Notes: generated by a model from the letters alone, not told the origin. Positions 15,699 through 25,334 are shown, counted from the first letter of the stretch. The stretch: 64,000 bases of DNA from Plantibacter sp. ME-Dv--P-122b (GCF_030209375.1 NZ_JARVSC010000001.1:1-64000); one strand, 5' to 3'. Numbers and translations are program-made.

Positions 15699-17198
15699 CT
15701 ACGGCATGCCGATGAGCCGCACCCGGCAGGCGAGCTCCGCGGCGAAGCGGACGTCGGGATCGGCGAGGTCGAGTTCGAGCGACTGCTCGATGCGCCGGAT
15801 CCGGTAGTTCACCGCGTTCGGATGCAGGTTCAGCTCAGCCCCGGCACGCGCGAGCGAGTTCCGATGGCTGAGGTACGCGAGGAGCGTCCGCACCGAGATC
15901 GCGGCCCGCTCCGGCCCGAGGGCGTCGAGTGGCGAGAGGATGTCGTCGAGCAGCGTCCGACTGAGCGGTGAGGCGTAGAAGTCGAGGAGCACCCGCCGCA
16001 GCCCGGTGACGTCCGTCGCCTCCATGGTGCCGAAGCGACCACCCGCGATGGCGGCCTCCGCTGCGACCCGCGCCTCGGTCGCCGACTGCCGGAGCCCCGC
16101 CGCCCCGCTCTGCGGTGTCCCGAGCCCGACCGTGAACGTCCACTCCGGCCCCGCGATCGTCGCAGCGTGCGTGACGATCCGCTCCATCACGTCGCGCAGG
16201 CGCCGTTGGTGGTCGGGTGCGCCGAGCTCCTCCGAGGAGATGACGACGATCTCGTCGCGCCGCATCGCGAGGTGCCACTGCTCCTCGCGCTGGTCGACGA
16301 GTTGCAGCGCGAAGAGTTCGACGGAGGGCGCAAGGACCGTGGGTGCGCGTCGGTCCGGGTCGCTCGCGTGCTTCGGGGTCAGCCACGCCACCGCGTGCGA
16401 CAGCTGCAGCGGCAGGCCGGCCCGGACCGCGTCCATCGCGAAGCCGTCGATACGGGACGACTCGGCGAAGATCAGCTCGATGATGAGCTCCGCCCGCGAG
16501 CGCACCGAACCGAACCGCCCGTGCAGTTCCCGTTGCAGGGCTCGGGAGAGGACGGAGGCGATGACCGGCAGGGCGATCGCCGCGGCCGGGTCGTCGCGCT
16601 CGGCGTGGACCCGGCCGATCGGGATCTCACCGATGCACACCGCGTCCGGTTCGAGCCAGCTCGCGCCCGCGTCCTCGACGAGGGTGACCGGCACCCCGAG
16701 CGTCGTGCTGGCGACCTCGAGGATCGCCTCCCGCACGCCGACACCCGACGCCTGCTCCGCTTCGGCCGCGGACGCGCTGATCACCCGCTGGATCGCGAAC
16801 TCGGCGCGCGACATCGCCTCCTCGGCTCCACCGCGGATCGTGCGGTCCATGAGCACGGCGAGGTCGGAGGCGATGCCCTCGCTCATGATCACCGGCAGAC
16901 CACCGCGGTCCGCGAGGGCCCGAGAGGTCTCGGCGACCGGGAAGGCGCCGACGAATACGAGGCCGGCGCAGCCCGCTGCGATGGCCCGGCGGATGGCGAT
17001 GTCGACCTGGTACGGCCTCGGGACGGCGCCGTCGGGGGTCGTCACGATGGCGATGGAGTGCTCGGTCGCGTCGTTCAGCTCGTCGAGCGCGAGGATCTCG
17101 ACGCCGGTGACCGGGACGCCAGCAGGGGCGCCGGCGACGCAGCGGGCGCCGAGATGCTCGGCTTGGAGGATGACGTCCGCGACGGTGACTTGGGCCAT
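15699..17198 (-). CDS. PucR-family transcriptional regulator
   Basis: 499 residues. The N-terminal PucR sensor domain (about 1-120) has the usual VTVADVILQ opening and VLALDELND. A central GGDEF-like domain with YGLGTP-type VGLGTPQSGAAGLRQS (about 350-405) leads to the C-terminal HTH_30 (about 435-495: LLAYLSHRNSLARAGAELNLHPNAV NYRIRRIEQ). PucR proteins regulate purine, hydantoin or amino-acid catabolism. ATG 17198 is taken because CAGAAT lies six bases upstream and MAQVTVADV matches the family start. It is divergent from the DUF917 operon across 73 bp with an inverted repeat, so it very likely controls that operon. Confidence 0.93.
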   Translation of the reverse strand: MAQVTVADVILQAEHLGARCVAGAPAGVPVTGVEILALDELNDATEHSIAIVTTPDGAVPRPYQVDIAIRRAIAAGCAGLVFVGAFPVAETSRALADRGGLPVIMSEGIASDLAVLMDRTIRGGAEEAMSRAEFAIQRVISASAAEAEQASGVGVREAILEVASTTLGVPVTLVEDAGASWLEPDAVCIGEIPIGRVHAERDDPAAAIALPVIASVLSRALQRELHGRFGSVRSRAELIIELIFAESSRIDGFAMDAVRAGLPLQLSHAVAWLTPKHASDPDRRAPTVLAPSVELFALQLVDQREEQWHLAMRRDEIVVISSEELGAPDHQRRLRDVMERIVTHAATIAGPEWTFTVGLGTPQSGAAGLRQSATEARVAAEAAIAGGRFGTMEATDVTGLRRVLLDFYASPLSRTLLDDILSPLDALGPERAAISVRTLLAYLSHRNSLARAGAELNLHPNAVNYRIRRIEQSLELDLADPDVRFAAELACRVRLIGMP

Positions 17199-17229
17199 GA
17201 GCACATTCTGCCCCGATTGTGTGGGCCAC

Positions 17230-17250
17230 GGGAACATTGTCGTGGTTCCC
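17230..17250. promoter_or_regulatory. inverted repeat in the pucR/DUF917 divergent gap
   Basis: GGGAAC (17230-17235) and GTTCCC (17245-17250) flank nine bases containing ATTGT, and another ATTGT lies just upstream. It sits upstream of the leaderless DUF917 promoter (TACGCT 17260-17265, ATG 17272). A candidate PucR binding site. Confidence 0.5.
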
Positions 17251-17271
17251 GACCCTGCCTACGCTCGGTAC

Positions 17272-18408
17272 ATGTCAACGAACCACCCCGCTGCACGCTC
17301 CGCAGCGTCGGCCACGCCGATCACCAGCATCACCCTGGCCGACGTGCCGGCGCTCGCCGCAGGATGCGCCATCTTCGGCACCGGCGGCGGCGGCGCGGTG
17401 CAGACCCCGCAGCTCGGCGTCGAGATCGCCCTGGAGCAGTTCGGCCCGGTCCCCGTCAAACAGGTCGGCGACCTCGACGCGGACGACGTGGTCGTCGCCA
17501 TGTCCGGCATCGGCGCTCCGTCGGTGGGCTTCGAGATGCTCGGCGCGAGCGGCCAGGCCGAGATCATCGTCGAGGAGATCGAGCGCCTCACCGGCAAGCG
17601 CATCACGACGATCATGGCGACGGAGATCGGCGGCAGCAACGGCGTCGGCCCCGTCGGCTGGGCCGCGAGCCTCGGCCTCAGCATCCTCGACGCCGACGGC
17701 ATGGGGCGCGCCTTCCCGGAAGCGCCGATGACCGCGATGAACGTCGCGAACCTCCCGCCCGGGTACGCGGTCCTGAGCGACGTGATCGGCAACGTCTCGA
17801 TCCTGCGGCCGGTCAGCCTCGCCTGGCTCGAGCGCCACGCCCGCGCCCTCACCGTGGCGAGCGGCGCGATCTCGATCGGCGCCAACTACGTCATGGACCG
17901 CGACACCGTGCGCGGCGCGGTCATCGAGGGCAGCGTCAGCCGCGCCGTGCAGGTCGGGCGCCGGCTCCTCGCCGCCACCGACCCCGTCGGCGCGCTCACG
18001 GACGAACTCGGGGCGTCCCTCATCACGGGTGGCAAGGTCGTCGACATCGAGCGCCGCACCGAGGGCGGGTTCACCCGCGGTTCCGTCACGGTCGAGGGGA
18101 TCGGCGAGCACCGCGGTCGCCTCACCCGCGTGGAGATCCAGAACGAGAACCTCGTCGTCATGGAGGACGGAGCGGTCATCGTCAGCGTCCCCGACCTCGT
18201 CACGATCGTCGACTCCGAGACGGGCGACGCGATCTCCACCGAGATGCTGCGCTTCGGGCAGCGGGTGAGCGTCCTCGCCTGGGCGTGTGATCCGCTGTGG
18301 CGCACCGAGCGCGGCCTCGAACTCGCCGGCCCGCGCGCGTTCGGCTACGACCTCGACTACGAGCCCTTCGGTGTGAGCGCCGACGAGACCATTGGAGCGA
18401 CCCGATGA
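17272..18408 (+). CDS. DUF917 family protein (S-methyl-thiohydantoin desulfurase-like)
   Basis: 378 residues of the DUF917 family, whose Pfam domains are now named after S-methyl thiohydantoin desulfurase. Visible marks are the glycine-rich IFGTGGGGAVQTPQLG near residue 37, a TEIGGSNG motif near 126, and a C-terminal beta-rich domain. Members nearly always accompany hydantoinase/oxoprolinase genes, as here: the stop overlaps the next ATG (ATGA). ATG 17272 lies six bases after TACGCT. First gene of the operon 17272-25334 under the divergent PucR. I infer a role in ring-opening catabolism of hydantoin- or lactam-like compounds; the exact reaction is not determined. Confidence 0.9.
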   Translation: MSTNHPAARSAASATPITSITLADVPALAAGCAIFGTGGGGAVQTPQLGVEIALEQFGPVPVKQVGDLDADDVVVAMSGIGAPSVGFEMLGASGQAEIIVEEIERLTGKRITTIMATEIGGSNGVGPVGWAASLGLSILDADGMGRAFPEAPMTAMNVANLPPGYAVLSDVIGNVSILRPVSLAWLERHARALTVASGAISIGANYVMDRDTVRGAVIEGSVSRAVQVGRRLLAATDPVGALTDELGASLITGGKVVDIERRTEGGFTRGSVTVEGIGEHRGRLTRVEIQNENLVVMEDGAVIVSVPDLVTIVDSETGDAISTEMLRFGQRVSVLAWACDPLWRTERGLELAGPRAFGYDLDYEPFGVSADETIGATR

Positions 18409-20015
18409 GCGCCGGTACCACGACCAGCACCGTCACCGACACCTCGGGCGAACTCGCGATCGGTATCGACGTCGGCGGGACGAACACCGACGCCGTCGCG
18501 CTCTCGGGCACGGGCGAGGTCGTCTCGTGGACGAAGCAGCCAACCACCCGCGACGTCACGGGCGGCATCCGCGCGGCGCTCGCCGAGGTCCTCGACCAGC
18601 TCGGCGACGACCGGGGCCTCGTCACCCGCGTCATGCTCGGCACCACCCACGCGACCAACGCGATCGTCAACCGTCGCGACCTCGGACGCGTCGTCGTCAT
18701 CCGGCTGGGCTCGCCTGCCGCCACCTCGCTCCCGCCGCTCGCCGGCTGGCCGCGGGAACTGCGCGACGTCGTCCTCGCGGGGAGCATCCTCGCCGGAGGC
18801 GGCCACCTCGTCGACGGCTACCCGATCGCCCCGCTCGACCGCGACCTCATCCGCCGGGAGCTCGACGCCCTGGCCGGCACCTTCGACGCCGTCGCCGTCT
18901 GCGGCATCTTCAGCCCGTCGTTCCCCGAGCAGGAGCTCGAGGTCGAGGCGCTCGTCCAGGACCACGTGGGGGTCGACATCCCGGTGTCGCTCAGCCACGA
19001 GATCGGCGCGCTCGGGTTGTTGGAGCGCGAGAACGCGACCGTTCTGAACGCGTCGCTCTACGCCGTCGCCCGCGACGTCACGAACGCGCTCACGACGGTC
19101 GTCGCGGAGGAGCGACTCGACGCGACCACCTACTTCGCGCAGAACGACGGCACGCTCATGGCCGTCGAGTACGCGGCGCGCTACCCGGTGCTGACGATCG
19201 GTTCCGGGCCGGCGAACTCCATCCGCGGCGCCGCCTTCCTCTCCGGTGCCGACAACGCGATCATCATCGACGTCGGCGGCACGACCAGCGACCTCGGCGT
19301 GCTCGTCGACCGGTTCCCCCGCGAGTCGACCCTGCCCCGCGAGGTCGGTGGTGTGCGGACGAACTTCCGCATGCCCGACATCCTGAGCGTCGGGCTCGGC
19401 GGCGGCACGATCGTCGACACCGCGACCGGTGTCCCGCGGCACGACTCGGTCGGTTACCGCCTCACCGAGGAGGCGCTGCTGTTCGGCGGCACCACCCCGA
19501 CCCTCACCGACGCGGCCTCGCTCCAGTTCGGCATCGCGGACCGCGAGCTGCCGCCCCTCGACCGCGCGACCCGCCAGGCGCTCGAGCACGCGCTCGGCGT
19601 CGCCCACGAACGCATCGAGTCCGCCGTCGAGCGCATGTCGCTCGGCCGAACCGGCCTCCCGCTCGTCGTCGTCGGCGGCGGAGGATTCCTCGTCCCGGAC
19701 GCCGTCCTCGGCGCGAGCGAGGTCCTGCGCCCGGCGCGCGGCAACGTCGCCAACGCCGTGGGCGCGGCCATCGCGCTCGCCGGTGGGCGCTCCGATCAGC
19801 TCTGCGACTTCGCCGACCGCGCAGCCGCCATCGAGGAGGCAGGACGCTCCGCGATCGAGAAGGCGATCCAGGCCGGCGCAGACCCGCGCTCGGTCGAGAT
19901 CGTCGACGTGCTCGAGACCCCCGTCTCGTACGCGACCCGCCCCACCCTGAAGGTCTCCGTGAAGGCGGCGGGTCCCCTCGCCCGTATCGGAGTGCCGTCG
20001 AGACGAGCGATGTAG
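18405..20015 (+). CDS. hydantoinase A / oxoprolinase family protein
   Basis: 536 residues from ATG 18405, overlapping the DUF917 stop. The N-terminal Hydant_A_N domain begins IGIDVGGTNTDAVAL and continues with TTHATNAIV; the second, ATPase-like domain contains IIIDVGGTTSDLGVL (about 285-300), VGLGGGTIVD and VVVGGGGFLVP (about 420). Such ATP-dependent enzymes open hydantoins or 5-oxoproline. The usual partner HyuB is absent; with DUF917 this is the common short-form pairing. It ends slightly irregularly (RIGVPSRRAM) compared with family members, so the last residues may have drifted. 70 bp separate it from the binding-protein gene. Confidence 0.92.
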   Translation: MSAGTTTSTVTDTSGELAIGIDVGGTNTDAVALSGTGEVVSWTKQPTTRDVTGGIRAALAEVLDQLGDDRGLVTRVMLGTTHATNAIVNRRDLGRVVVIRLGSPAATSLPPLAGWPRELRDVVLAGSILAGGGHLVDGYPIAPLDRDLIRRELDALAGTFDAVAVCGIFSPSFPEQELEVEALVQDHVGVDIPVSLSHEIGALGLLERENATVLNASLYAVARDVTNALTTVVAEERLDATTYFAQNDGTLMAVEYAARYPVLTIGSGPANSIRGAAFLSGADNAIIIDVGGTTSDLGVLVDRFPRESTLPREVGGVRTNFRMPDILSVGLGGGTIVDTATGVPRHDSVGYRLTEEALLFGGTTPTLTDAASLQFGIADRELPPLDRATRQALEHALGVAHERIESAVERMSLGRTGLPLVVVGGGGFLVPDAVLGASEVLRPARGNVANAVGAAIALAGGRSDQLCDFADRAAAIEEAGRSAIEKAIQAGADPRSVEIVDVLETPVSYATRPTLKVSVKAAGPLARIGVPSRRAM

Positions 20016-20085
20016 TCCACCCCGCTCCACCCCATCCGATCCGGCCACCCGCGCACCACGGCCACCCGAGTACGAAGGATCCAGC

Positions 20086-21678
20086 ATGAACAGCAAGCGG
20101 AAAGCCGCGGCGGCACTCGCCACCGCGGCCCTCACCGCGGTGGCCCTCACCGCGTGCACCTCCTCGCAATCCTCCGATTCCTCCGGCGAGTACGTCTCCG
20201 GCGGCACCTTCGTCACCGCGATGAGCGGCGACCCGGGCAGCCTCGTCCCCATGACGGGCATCAGCCTCGAGGCCCGCGAGATCATCAGCTTCCACTACGA
20301 GTCGCTCGTGTACGTCAACGCCGACGGCGAGCTCCTGCCCTGGCTGGCCGAGAGCTGGGAGGAGGACGCCACCTCCACCTCCATCACGTACACGCTCAAG
20401 GACGGCATCACCTGCGCGGACGGCACCCCGTTCACCGCGGAGACCGCCGCGGCGAACATCACCTACAACGCCGACCCGGCCAACGCGACCTTCTACTACG
20501 GCGCGCAGGTCTCCGAACGGATGACCGCGACCGCCGACGGCAACCAGCTCACGGTCACGAGCACGACGCCCGACCCGTTCATCCTCGCCAACACCGGAAC
20601 CGTCGAGATGGTCTGCCAGGCCGGCCTCGACGACCCCGACTCCCTCGTCGAGACGATGAACGGCACCGGCCTCTTCACCCTCGACAAGGCCACCCCCGGC
20701 TCCAGCTACACCTTCACGAAGCGCGACGACTACACCTGGGGTCCCGAGGACGTCACGAGTGACACCAAGGGCCTGCCGGACACCTTCGAGGTCCGCGTCG
20801 TCACCGACCCCGGGACCGCGGCGAACCTGCTGCTCTCCGGCGACGTGAACGCCGCGAGCATCGGCGGGGCCGACCAGGACCGCGTCGAGGCCGCCGGTCT
20901 CGGCAGCGAGGGCGTGCGCAACCCGATCGGCGAGATGCTCTTCAACGAGCGCCCCGAGCGCCCCACCTCCGACCCGCTCGTCCGTGAGGCCCTCGTCACC
21001 GCGATCGACCGCGAGCAGGTCGGTGAGGTCGTCACCGACGGCACCGCCGAGGAGTCGAAGTCGCTCGTCGTGAAGAGCCCCTACCTCTGCGTCGCCGACG
21101 GCCCGCAGTGGACGCTCCCCGAGACGGACGTCGAGAAGTCCGGCGAGCTGCTCGACGAGGCGGGCTGGACGCTCGGTTCCGACGGCAAGCGCTCGAAGGA
21201 CGGCGAACCGCTGACGATCAAGTTCATCTACGACGCGGCCACCCCGAGCCACGCGGCAGCGGCCGAGCTCGTGCAGCAGACCTGGGACGAGCTGGGCGTC
21301 ACGACGGAGCTCTCGGGCAATGACGCGAACGCCTGGTCGGAGCAGTTGTTCTCGACCTTCGACTGGGACACCGGCTTCGTGCAGATCGCTCCGGGCGGAC
21401 CGGTCATCGTGAACACCTTCTTCGGTGGCGAGACCCCGGACAAGGGCGGCAACAACTTCATGTTCGTCGACAACCCCGAGTACGACGCGCTCGCCGAGCA
21501 GGCCAAGACGGCCAGCCCTGAGGAGACCTGCGACCTCTGGCAGCAGGCCGAGGCGAAGCTCATCGAGCGGACGGACGTGTTCCCGATCGCCGACGCGCAG
21601 GACTTCCTGTACCTGAACGGTGCCGAGGTCGAGCGTCCGAACTTCATCCGCCCGACGAGCATCCGGATGGTCGGCTGA
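20086..21678 (+). CDS. ABC transporter substrate-binding lipoprotein (SBP_bac_5)
   Basis: 530 residues. Signal peptide with lipobox LTAC (Cys24), so it is anchored outside the cytoplasmic membrane. The SBP_bac_5 fold of peptide, nickel and opine binding proteins follows (LLPWLAESWEED, YTLKDGITCADGTPFTAE). Cys residues at about 106, 186 and 345 hint at an exported disulfide. Start ATG 20086 with AAGGATC. It is followed after two bases by its permease and belongs to the DUF917/HyuA operon, which suggests that the imported solute is the substrate of those enzymes. Confidence 0.93.
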   Translation: MNSKRKAAAALATAALTAVALTACTSSQSSDSSGEYVSGGTFVTAMSGDPGSLVPMTGISLEAREIISFHYESLVYVNADGELLPWLAESWEEDATSTSITYTLKDGITCADGTPFTAETAAANITYNADPANATFYYGAQVSERMTATADGNQLTVTSTTPDPFILANTGTVEMVCQAGLDDPDSLVETMNGTGLFTLDKATPGSSYTFTKRDDYTWGPEDVTSDTKGLPDTFEVRVVTDPGTAANLLLSGDVNAASIGGADQDRVEAAGLGSEGVRNPIGEMLFNERPERPTSDPLVREALVTAIDREQVGEVVTDGTAEESKSLVVKSPYLCVADGPQWTLPETDVEKSGELLDEAGWTLGSDGKRSKDGEPLTIKFIYDAATPSHAAAAELVQQTWDELGVTTELSGNDANAWSEQLFSTFDWDTGFVQIAPGGPVIVNTFFGGETPDKGGNNFMFVDNPEYDALAEQAKTASPEETCDLWQQAEAKLIERTDVFPIADAQDFLYLNGAEVERPNFIRPTSIRMVG

Positions 21679-21680
21679 TC

Positions 21681-22733
21681 ATGACGATCCCCTCGACCGT
21701 GACCACCGAGCAGGCCACCGACCCGGCCACGGGCCCCGGCGGCCCGGCGGTCGCGCGTCGAGGGGGTCGCGGCGTCCTCGGCGGACTCTCCCCGCGGGCG
21801 TCGTTCATCCTCCGACGACTCGGCCGGGTGCTCGTCTCCCTCGCCATCGTCATCGTCGCGACGTTCCTGATCGTGCAGCTCGTGCCGGGCGACCCGGTGC
21901 GGGCTGCGCTCGGGAACAGTGCGACCCCGGAACTCGTCGAGCGGACGCGCGCCGACCTCGGGCTGGACGTGCCGGTGCCGGAGCAGTTCGTCAACTACGT
22001 CAGCGGGCTGTTCCGCGGCGACTTCGGGACGGCGATCGGGTCACAGCGGCCGGTCGCCGACACGATCGCGCAGCGCTTCCCGGTGACGCTCACCCTCGCG
22101 GTCGCGTCCTTCCTCCTCGCGGCGATCGGCGCCTTCCCCATCGGCGTCGCGACCGCGGTGTCCTCGCGCACCGGCCGCCGTCGCCTCGCCGACCTCGGCG
22201 TCTCGGGTCTGCTCGGCGTGCTGATCGCCATCCCGAGCCTCCTGCTCGCCGCCGGTCTCATCGCGGTGTTCAGCATCGGGCTCAAGGTGCTCCCGGCCGC
22301 CGGCTGGGGAGGCTTCGACCAGGCGATCCTGCCGGTGGTGGCCCTCGCGGTCGGTCCAATGGCCTACCTCGCCCGCATCGTGCACGTGGAGATGCTGGCC
22401 GTCCTCGAGATGCCGTACATGACCACGGCACGGAGCAAGCGCCTCCCGACGCACCTCGTCTACCTGCGGCACGCGCTGCCGAACATGGTGACCTCGACGC
22501 TCACGATCGGCGGCATCATCCTCACGGGCATGGTCGCCGGCACCGTCCTCATCGAGACGGTCTTCGCCATCCCCGGCCTCGGGACGAGCATCGTCTCGTC
22601 GATCACCTCGAAGGACTACCCGATGATCCAGGGCATCGTCCTCGTGTACGCGATCCTCGTCCTCGGCCTCAACCTCCTCATCGACATCGCGCTCGCGACG
22701 ATCGATCCGCGCTCCTCGATCACGGAGGGCTGA
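21681..22733 (+). CDS. ABC transporter permease (DppB type)
   Basis: 350 residues; six helices with the DppB beginning FILRRLGRVLVSLAIVIVATFLIVQLVPGDPVRAALG after a poorly conserved 40-residue cytoplasmic leader. The EAA loop is MTTARSKRLPTHLVYLRHALPNM, where Ser-Lys replaces the usual Ala-Lys-Gly. ATG 21681 lies three bases after the binding-protein stop. It should pair with the DppC half of the fused protein encoded next. Confidence 0.93.
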   Translation: MTIPSTVTTEQATDPATGPGGPAVARRGGRGVLGGLSPRASFILRRLGRVLVSLAIVIVATFLIVQLVPGDPVRAALGNSATPELVERTRADLGLDVPVPEQFVNYVSGLFRGDFGTAIGSQRPVADTIAQRFPVTLTLAVASFLLAAIGAFPIGVATAVSSRTGRRRLADLGVSGLLGVLIAIPSLLLAAGLIAVFSIGLKVLPAAGWGGFDQAILPVVALAVGPMAYLARIVHVEMLAVLEMPYMTTARSKRLPTHLVYLRHALPNMVTSTLTIGGIILTGMVAGTVLIETVFAIPGLGTSIVSSITSKDYPMIQGIVLVYAILVLGLNLLIDIALATIDPRSSITEG

Positions 22734-22737
22734 GCTC

Positions 22738-24549
22738 ATGCGTGCATCCACCCGCTCGAACCGATCCCCGGTGCTCGACCGCCTCCGCACCCCGCGCGGC
22801 CTGACCGGCGCGATCGGAGCGCTCCTCATCATCGTGGTCGCGGTCGTCGGCCCGACCGTCTGGGGGTCTGCCGCCGACACGACGTCGGTGGCCGACCGCC
22901 TCGCCGGCGCGAGCCTCGCCCACCCCTTCGGCACCGACGAACTCGGGCGCGACGTCTTCGCCCGGGTCATGGTCGCCACCCGGGTGTCCGTGCTGCTGAC
23001 CCTCGGCGCGACGGCGATCTCCGTCATCGGGGGCGTCCTCCTCGGGGCCGTCGCGACGGTCCTGCCTCGACCGCTCCGCCGACTCGTCACCGCACTCATC
23101 GACATCCTGTTGTCGTTCCCATGGCTGCTCATGGCCCTGTTCTTCTCTGTGATCTGGGGCGCGAGCGCCACCGGCGCGATGCTCGCCGTCGGATTCGCGG
23201 GTGTGCCGACCTTCGCCCGCCTCACCTACACGCTCGCCTCGTCGCTGATCGGTCGCGACTACGTGAAGGCCGCGCGGATCGCCGGCGTCGGCCAGGCGGA
23301 GGTGCTCGTCCGGCACGTCATGCCGAACATGCTGCCGCCGATGCTCGTGAACGCGGCGGTCTCCGCCTCCGGCACGCTGCTCGCCTTCGCCGGCCTGTCC
23401 TTCCTCGGTCTCGGCGTGCAGGCACCCGAGTACGACTGGGGTCGCCTCCTCGGCCTCGGGATCGCGCGCATCTACGGGAACCCGATGGCGGCGATCGGCC
23501 CCGGCATCGCGCTCGTCGTGTGCGGCGTCATCTTCACGCAGCTCGGCGAGCTCTGGAACGAGTCGTCGAAGCGGCTCCTCGGACTGCCCGCGCCCGCGCG
23601 TCGTCGCACCGCGGCTCCCGCGACCGCCTCCGCTGCGGCTGCGACACCGGCCGGCCAGGAGCCCGTCGTGCAGGTGCGCGACCTCCGCGTCGCCTTCCCG
23701 GACCGCGACGGCCGACTCGTCGAGCGCGTCCACGGCATCAGCCTCACGATCATGCCCGGCGAGGTCGTCGGCGTCGTCGGGGAGTCCGGATCGGGCAAGT
23801 CGGTGAGCGCGATGGCGATCGCCGCCCTGCTCGGGCCCGACTCCTCGGTGCAGGCCTCGGAGCTGAGCTTCCGCGGGATCGACATGACCGCACCGCTGAC
23901 GAAGGCCGAGCGCAGCCGCCTCGGCCTCGAGCTGGCGATGGTCTTCCAGGACCCGCTCACCTCGCTGAACCCCTCGCTCACGATCGGCAAGCAGCTCCGC
24001 GAGACCGTCGAGGTCCATGAGGGACTGTCGGCGGCCGAGTCGACGAAGCGCGCCGAGGCCGCACTCGAGTCGGTGCGGATCCCGCTTCCGGCCAAGCGCC
24101 TGAAGCAGTTCCCGCACGAGCTGTCCGGCGGCATGCGGCAACGGGCCATGATCGGTATGGGGCTCATGGGCCGCCCGAAGCTGCTCATCGCCGACGAGCC
24201 CACCACGGCACTCGACGTGACGGTGCAGCGCCAGGTCCTCCGCGTGCTCCACGAGGCGCAGGAGCAGACGGGCGCTGCGATCCTGCTCATCTCGCACGAC
24301 ATCGCCCTCGTCAGCGGGTTCTGCGACCGCATCCTCGTCATGAAGGACGGTCGCATCGTCGAATCGCTCGACGCCGACCGTCTCCACGAAGCGCGGCACC
24401 CGTACACCCGCGGGCTCATCGCCTGCGTGCCCGACATGACCTCCGACCGCACCATGCCGCTCCCGGTCATCGGTGCGATCGACGAGGAGCCTCTCCCGGT
24501 CCCTGAGCTTGTCGAAGGGCCCATCACCACCGAAGGACAGCGCGCATGA
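22738..24549 (+). CDS. fused ABC permease (DppC type) and ATPase (DppD type)
   Basis: 603 residues joining two subunits that are usually separate. Residues 1-285 are the DppC-type permease (LAHPFGTDELGRDVFARV; EAA loop AARIAGVGQAEVLVRHVMPN). An Ala/Pro linker (about 286-308) leads to an ABC ATPase (about 310-580) with Walker A GESGSGKS (about 347-354), Q-loop VFQDPLTSLNPS, signature LSGGMRQR (about 461) and Walker B LLIADEPTTALD. The C-terminal tail PVPELVEGP is the translation of a CTGAGCTTGTCGAAG-family repeat (24497-24520) carried in frame. The stop overlaps the next ATPase start (ATGA). Confidence 0.95.
   Translation: MRASTRSNRSPVLDRLRTPRGLTGAIGALLIIVVAVVGPTVWGSAADTTSVADRLAGASLAHPFGTDELGRDVFARVMVATRVSVLLTLGATAISVIGGVLLGAVATVLPRPLRRLVTALIDILLSFPWLLMALFFSVIWGASATGAMLAVGFAGVPTFARLTYTLASSLIGRDYVKAARIAGVGQAEVLVRHVMPNMLPPMLVNAAVSASGTLLAFAGLSFLGLGVQAPEYDWGRLLGLGIARIYGNPMAAIGPGIALVVCGVIFTQLGELWNESSKRLLGLPAPARRRTAAPATASAAAATPAGQEPVVQVRDLRVAFPDRDGRLVERVHGISLTIMPGEVVGVVGESGSGKSVSAMAIAALLGPDSSVQASELSFRGIDMTAPLTKAERSRLGLELAMVFQDPLTSLNPSLTIGKQLRETVEVHEGLSAAESTKRAEAALESVRIPLPAKRLKQFPHELSGGMRQRAMIGMGLMGRPKLLIADEPTTALDVTVQRQVLRVLHEAQEQTGAAILLISHDIALVSGFCDRILVMKDGRIVESLDADRLHEARHPYTRGLIACVPDMTSDRTMPLPVIGAIDEEPLPVPELVEGPITTEGQRA
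24497..24520. repeat. CTGAGCTTGTCGAAG-family repeat inside a coding sequence
   Basis: CGGTCCCTGAGCTTGTCGAAG and the bases GGC after it are the same unit found in intergenic gaps, here in frame near the end of the fused permease-ATPase gene, read as PVPELVEGP. Confidence 0.9.
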
Positions 24550-25334
24550 CCGGTCTCGAGTTCTCCGGCCTCACGGTCCGCTACGGCCACGGCGCGTCCG
24601 CGCACACCGCGGTCGACGGCTTCGACCTCACGGTCCGCCCTGGCACGTCCCACGGCCTCGTGGGGGAGTCCGGCTCCGGCAAGTCGACGGTCGCCGCGGC
24701 CGCCGTCGGTCTCGTCATCCCGAGCGCCGGCGGCATCCGGTTGAACGGTGCCGACATCGTCGGGCGCTCGGCCGCGGCCCGTCGCGCGCGTCGGCGCGTG
24801 CAACTCGTCTTCCAGGACCCGTACTCCGCGCTCGACCCGCGCATGCCGATCGGTCTGTCGATCGCCGAGGGGTCTCGGGCGACCGGGCGCTCCTGGAGCC
24901 GCTCGGAGCAGCGGTCCCGCGTGGGCGAGCTGCTCGAGCGCGTGCACATCGACCCGGACCGCGCGAACGACCTGCCGTCGGCGTTCTCGGGTGGTCAGCG
25001 GCAGCGCATCACGATCGCCCGGGCACTCGCGGCCGAACCCGAGGTCCTGATCGCCGACGAGATCACCTCGGCGCTCGACGTGTCGGTGCAGGGCGTCGTC
25101 CTCAACCTGCTTCGCGAGCTGCAGCGCGAGCTCGAACTCACGGTGCTGTTCATCTCCCACAACCTCGCCGTCGTGAACTACATGTGCGACACGGTGAGCG
25201 TCATGCAGGCCGGCCGGGTCGTCGAGGCGGGGCCTACGGCCACCGTCCTGGCCGCGCCGGAGGACGCCTACACCCGAGAGTTGCTGGCCTCCGTGCCCGT
25301 GATGGGCCGTCGCATGACCTGGGACGAGGAGTAG
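24546..25334 (+). CDS. ABC transporter ATPase (DppF type)
   Basis: 262 residues: Walker A GESGSGKST (about 40-48), Q-loop VFQDPYSALDPR, signature FSGGQRQR (about 151), Walker B VLIADEITSALD with Ile in place of the common Pro, and the H-loop SHNLAVV. It should form the heterodimeric motor with the fused ATPase domain. It is the last gene of the operon and ends before a hairpin repeat shared with the convergent MHS gene. Confidence 0.94.
   Translation: MTGLEFSGLTVRYGHGASAHTAVDGFDLTVRPGTSHGLVGESGSGKSTVAAAAVGLVIPSAGGIRLNGADIVGRSAAARRARRRVQLVFQDPYSALDPRMPIGLSIAEGSRATGRSWSRSEQRSRVGELLERVHIDPDRANDLPSAFSGGQRQRITIARALAAEPEVLIADEITSALDVSVQGVVLNLLRELQRELELTVLFISHNLAVVNYMCDTVSVMQAGRVVEAGPTATVLAAPEDAYTRELLASVPVMGRRMTWDEE

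Noticed and set aside
18297-18404. Longer N-terminus for the HyuA-like protein
   Set aside because: The extension is antisense-like Arg-rich sequence overlapping DUF917; ATG 18405 gives the canonical start and ATGA coupling.
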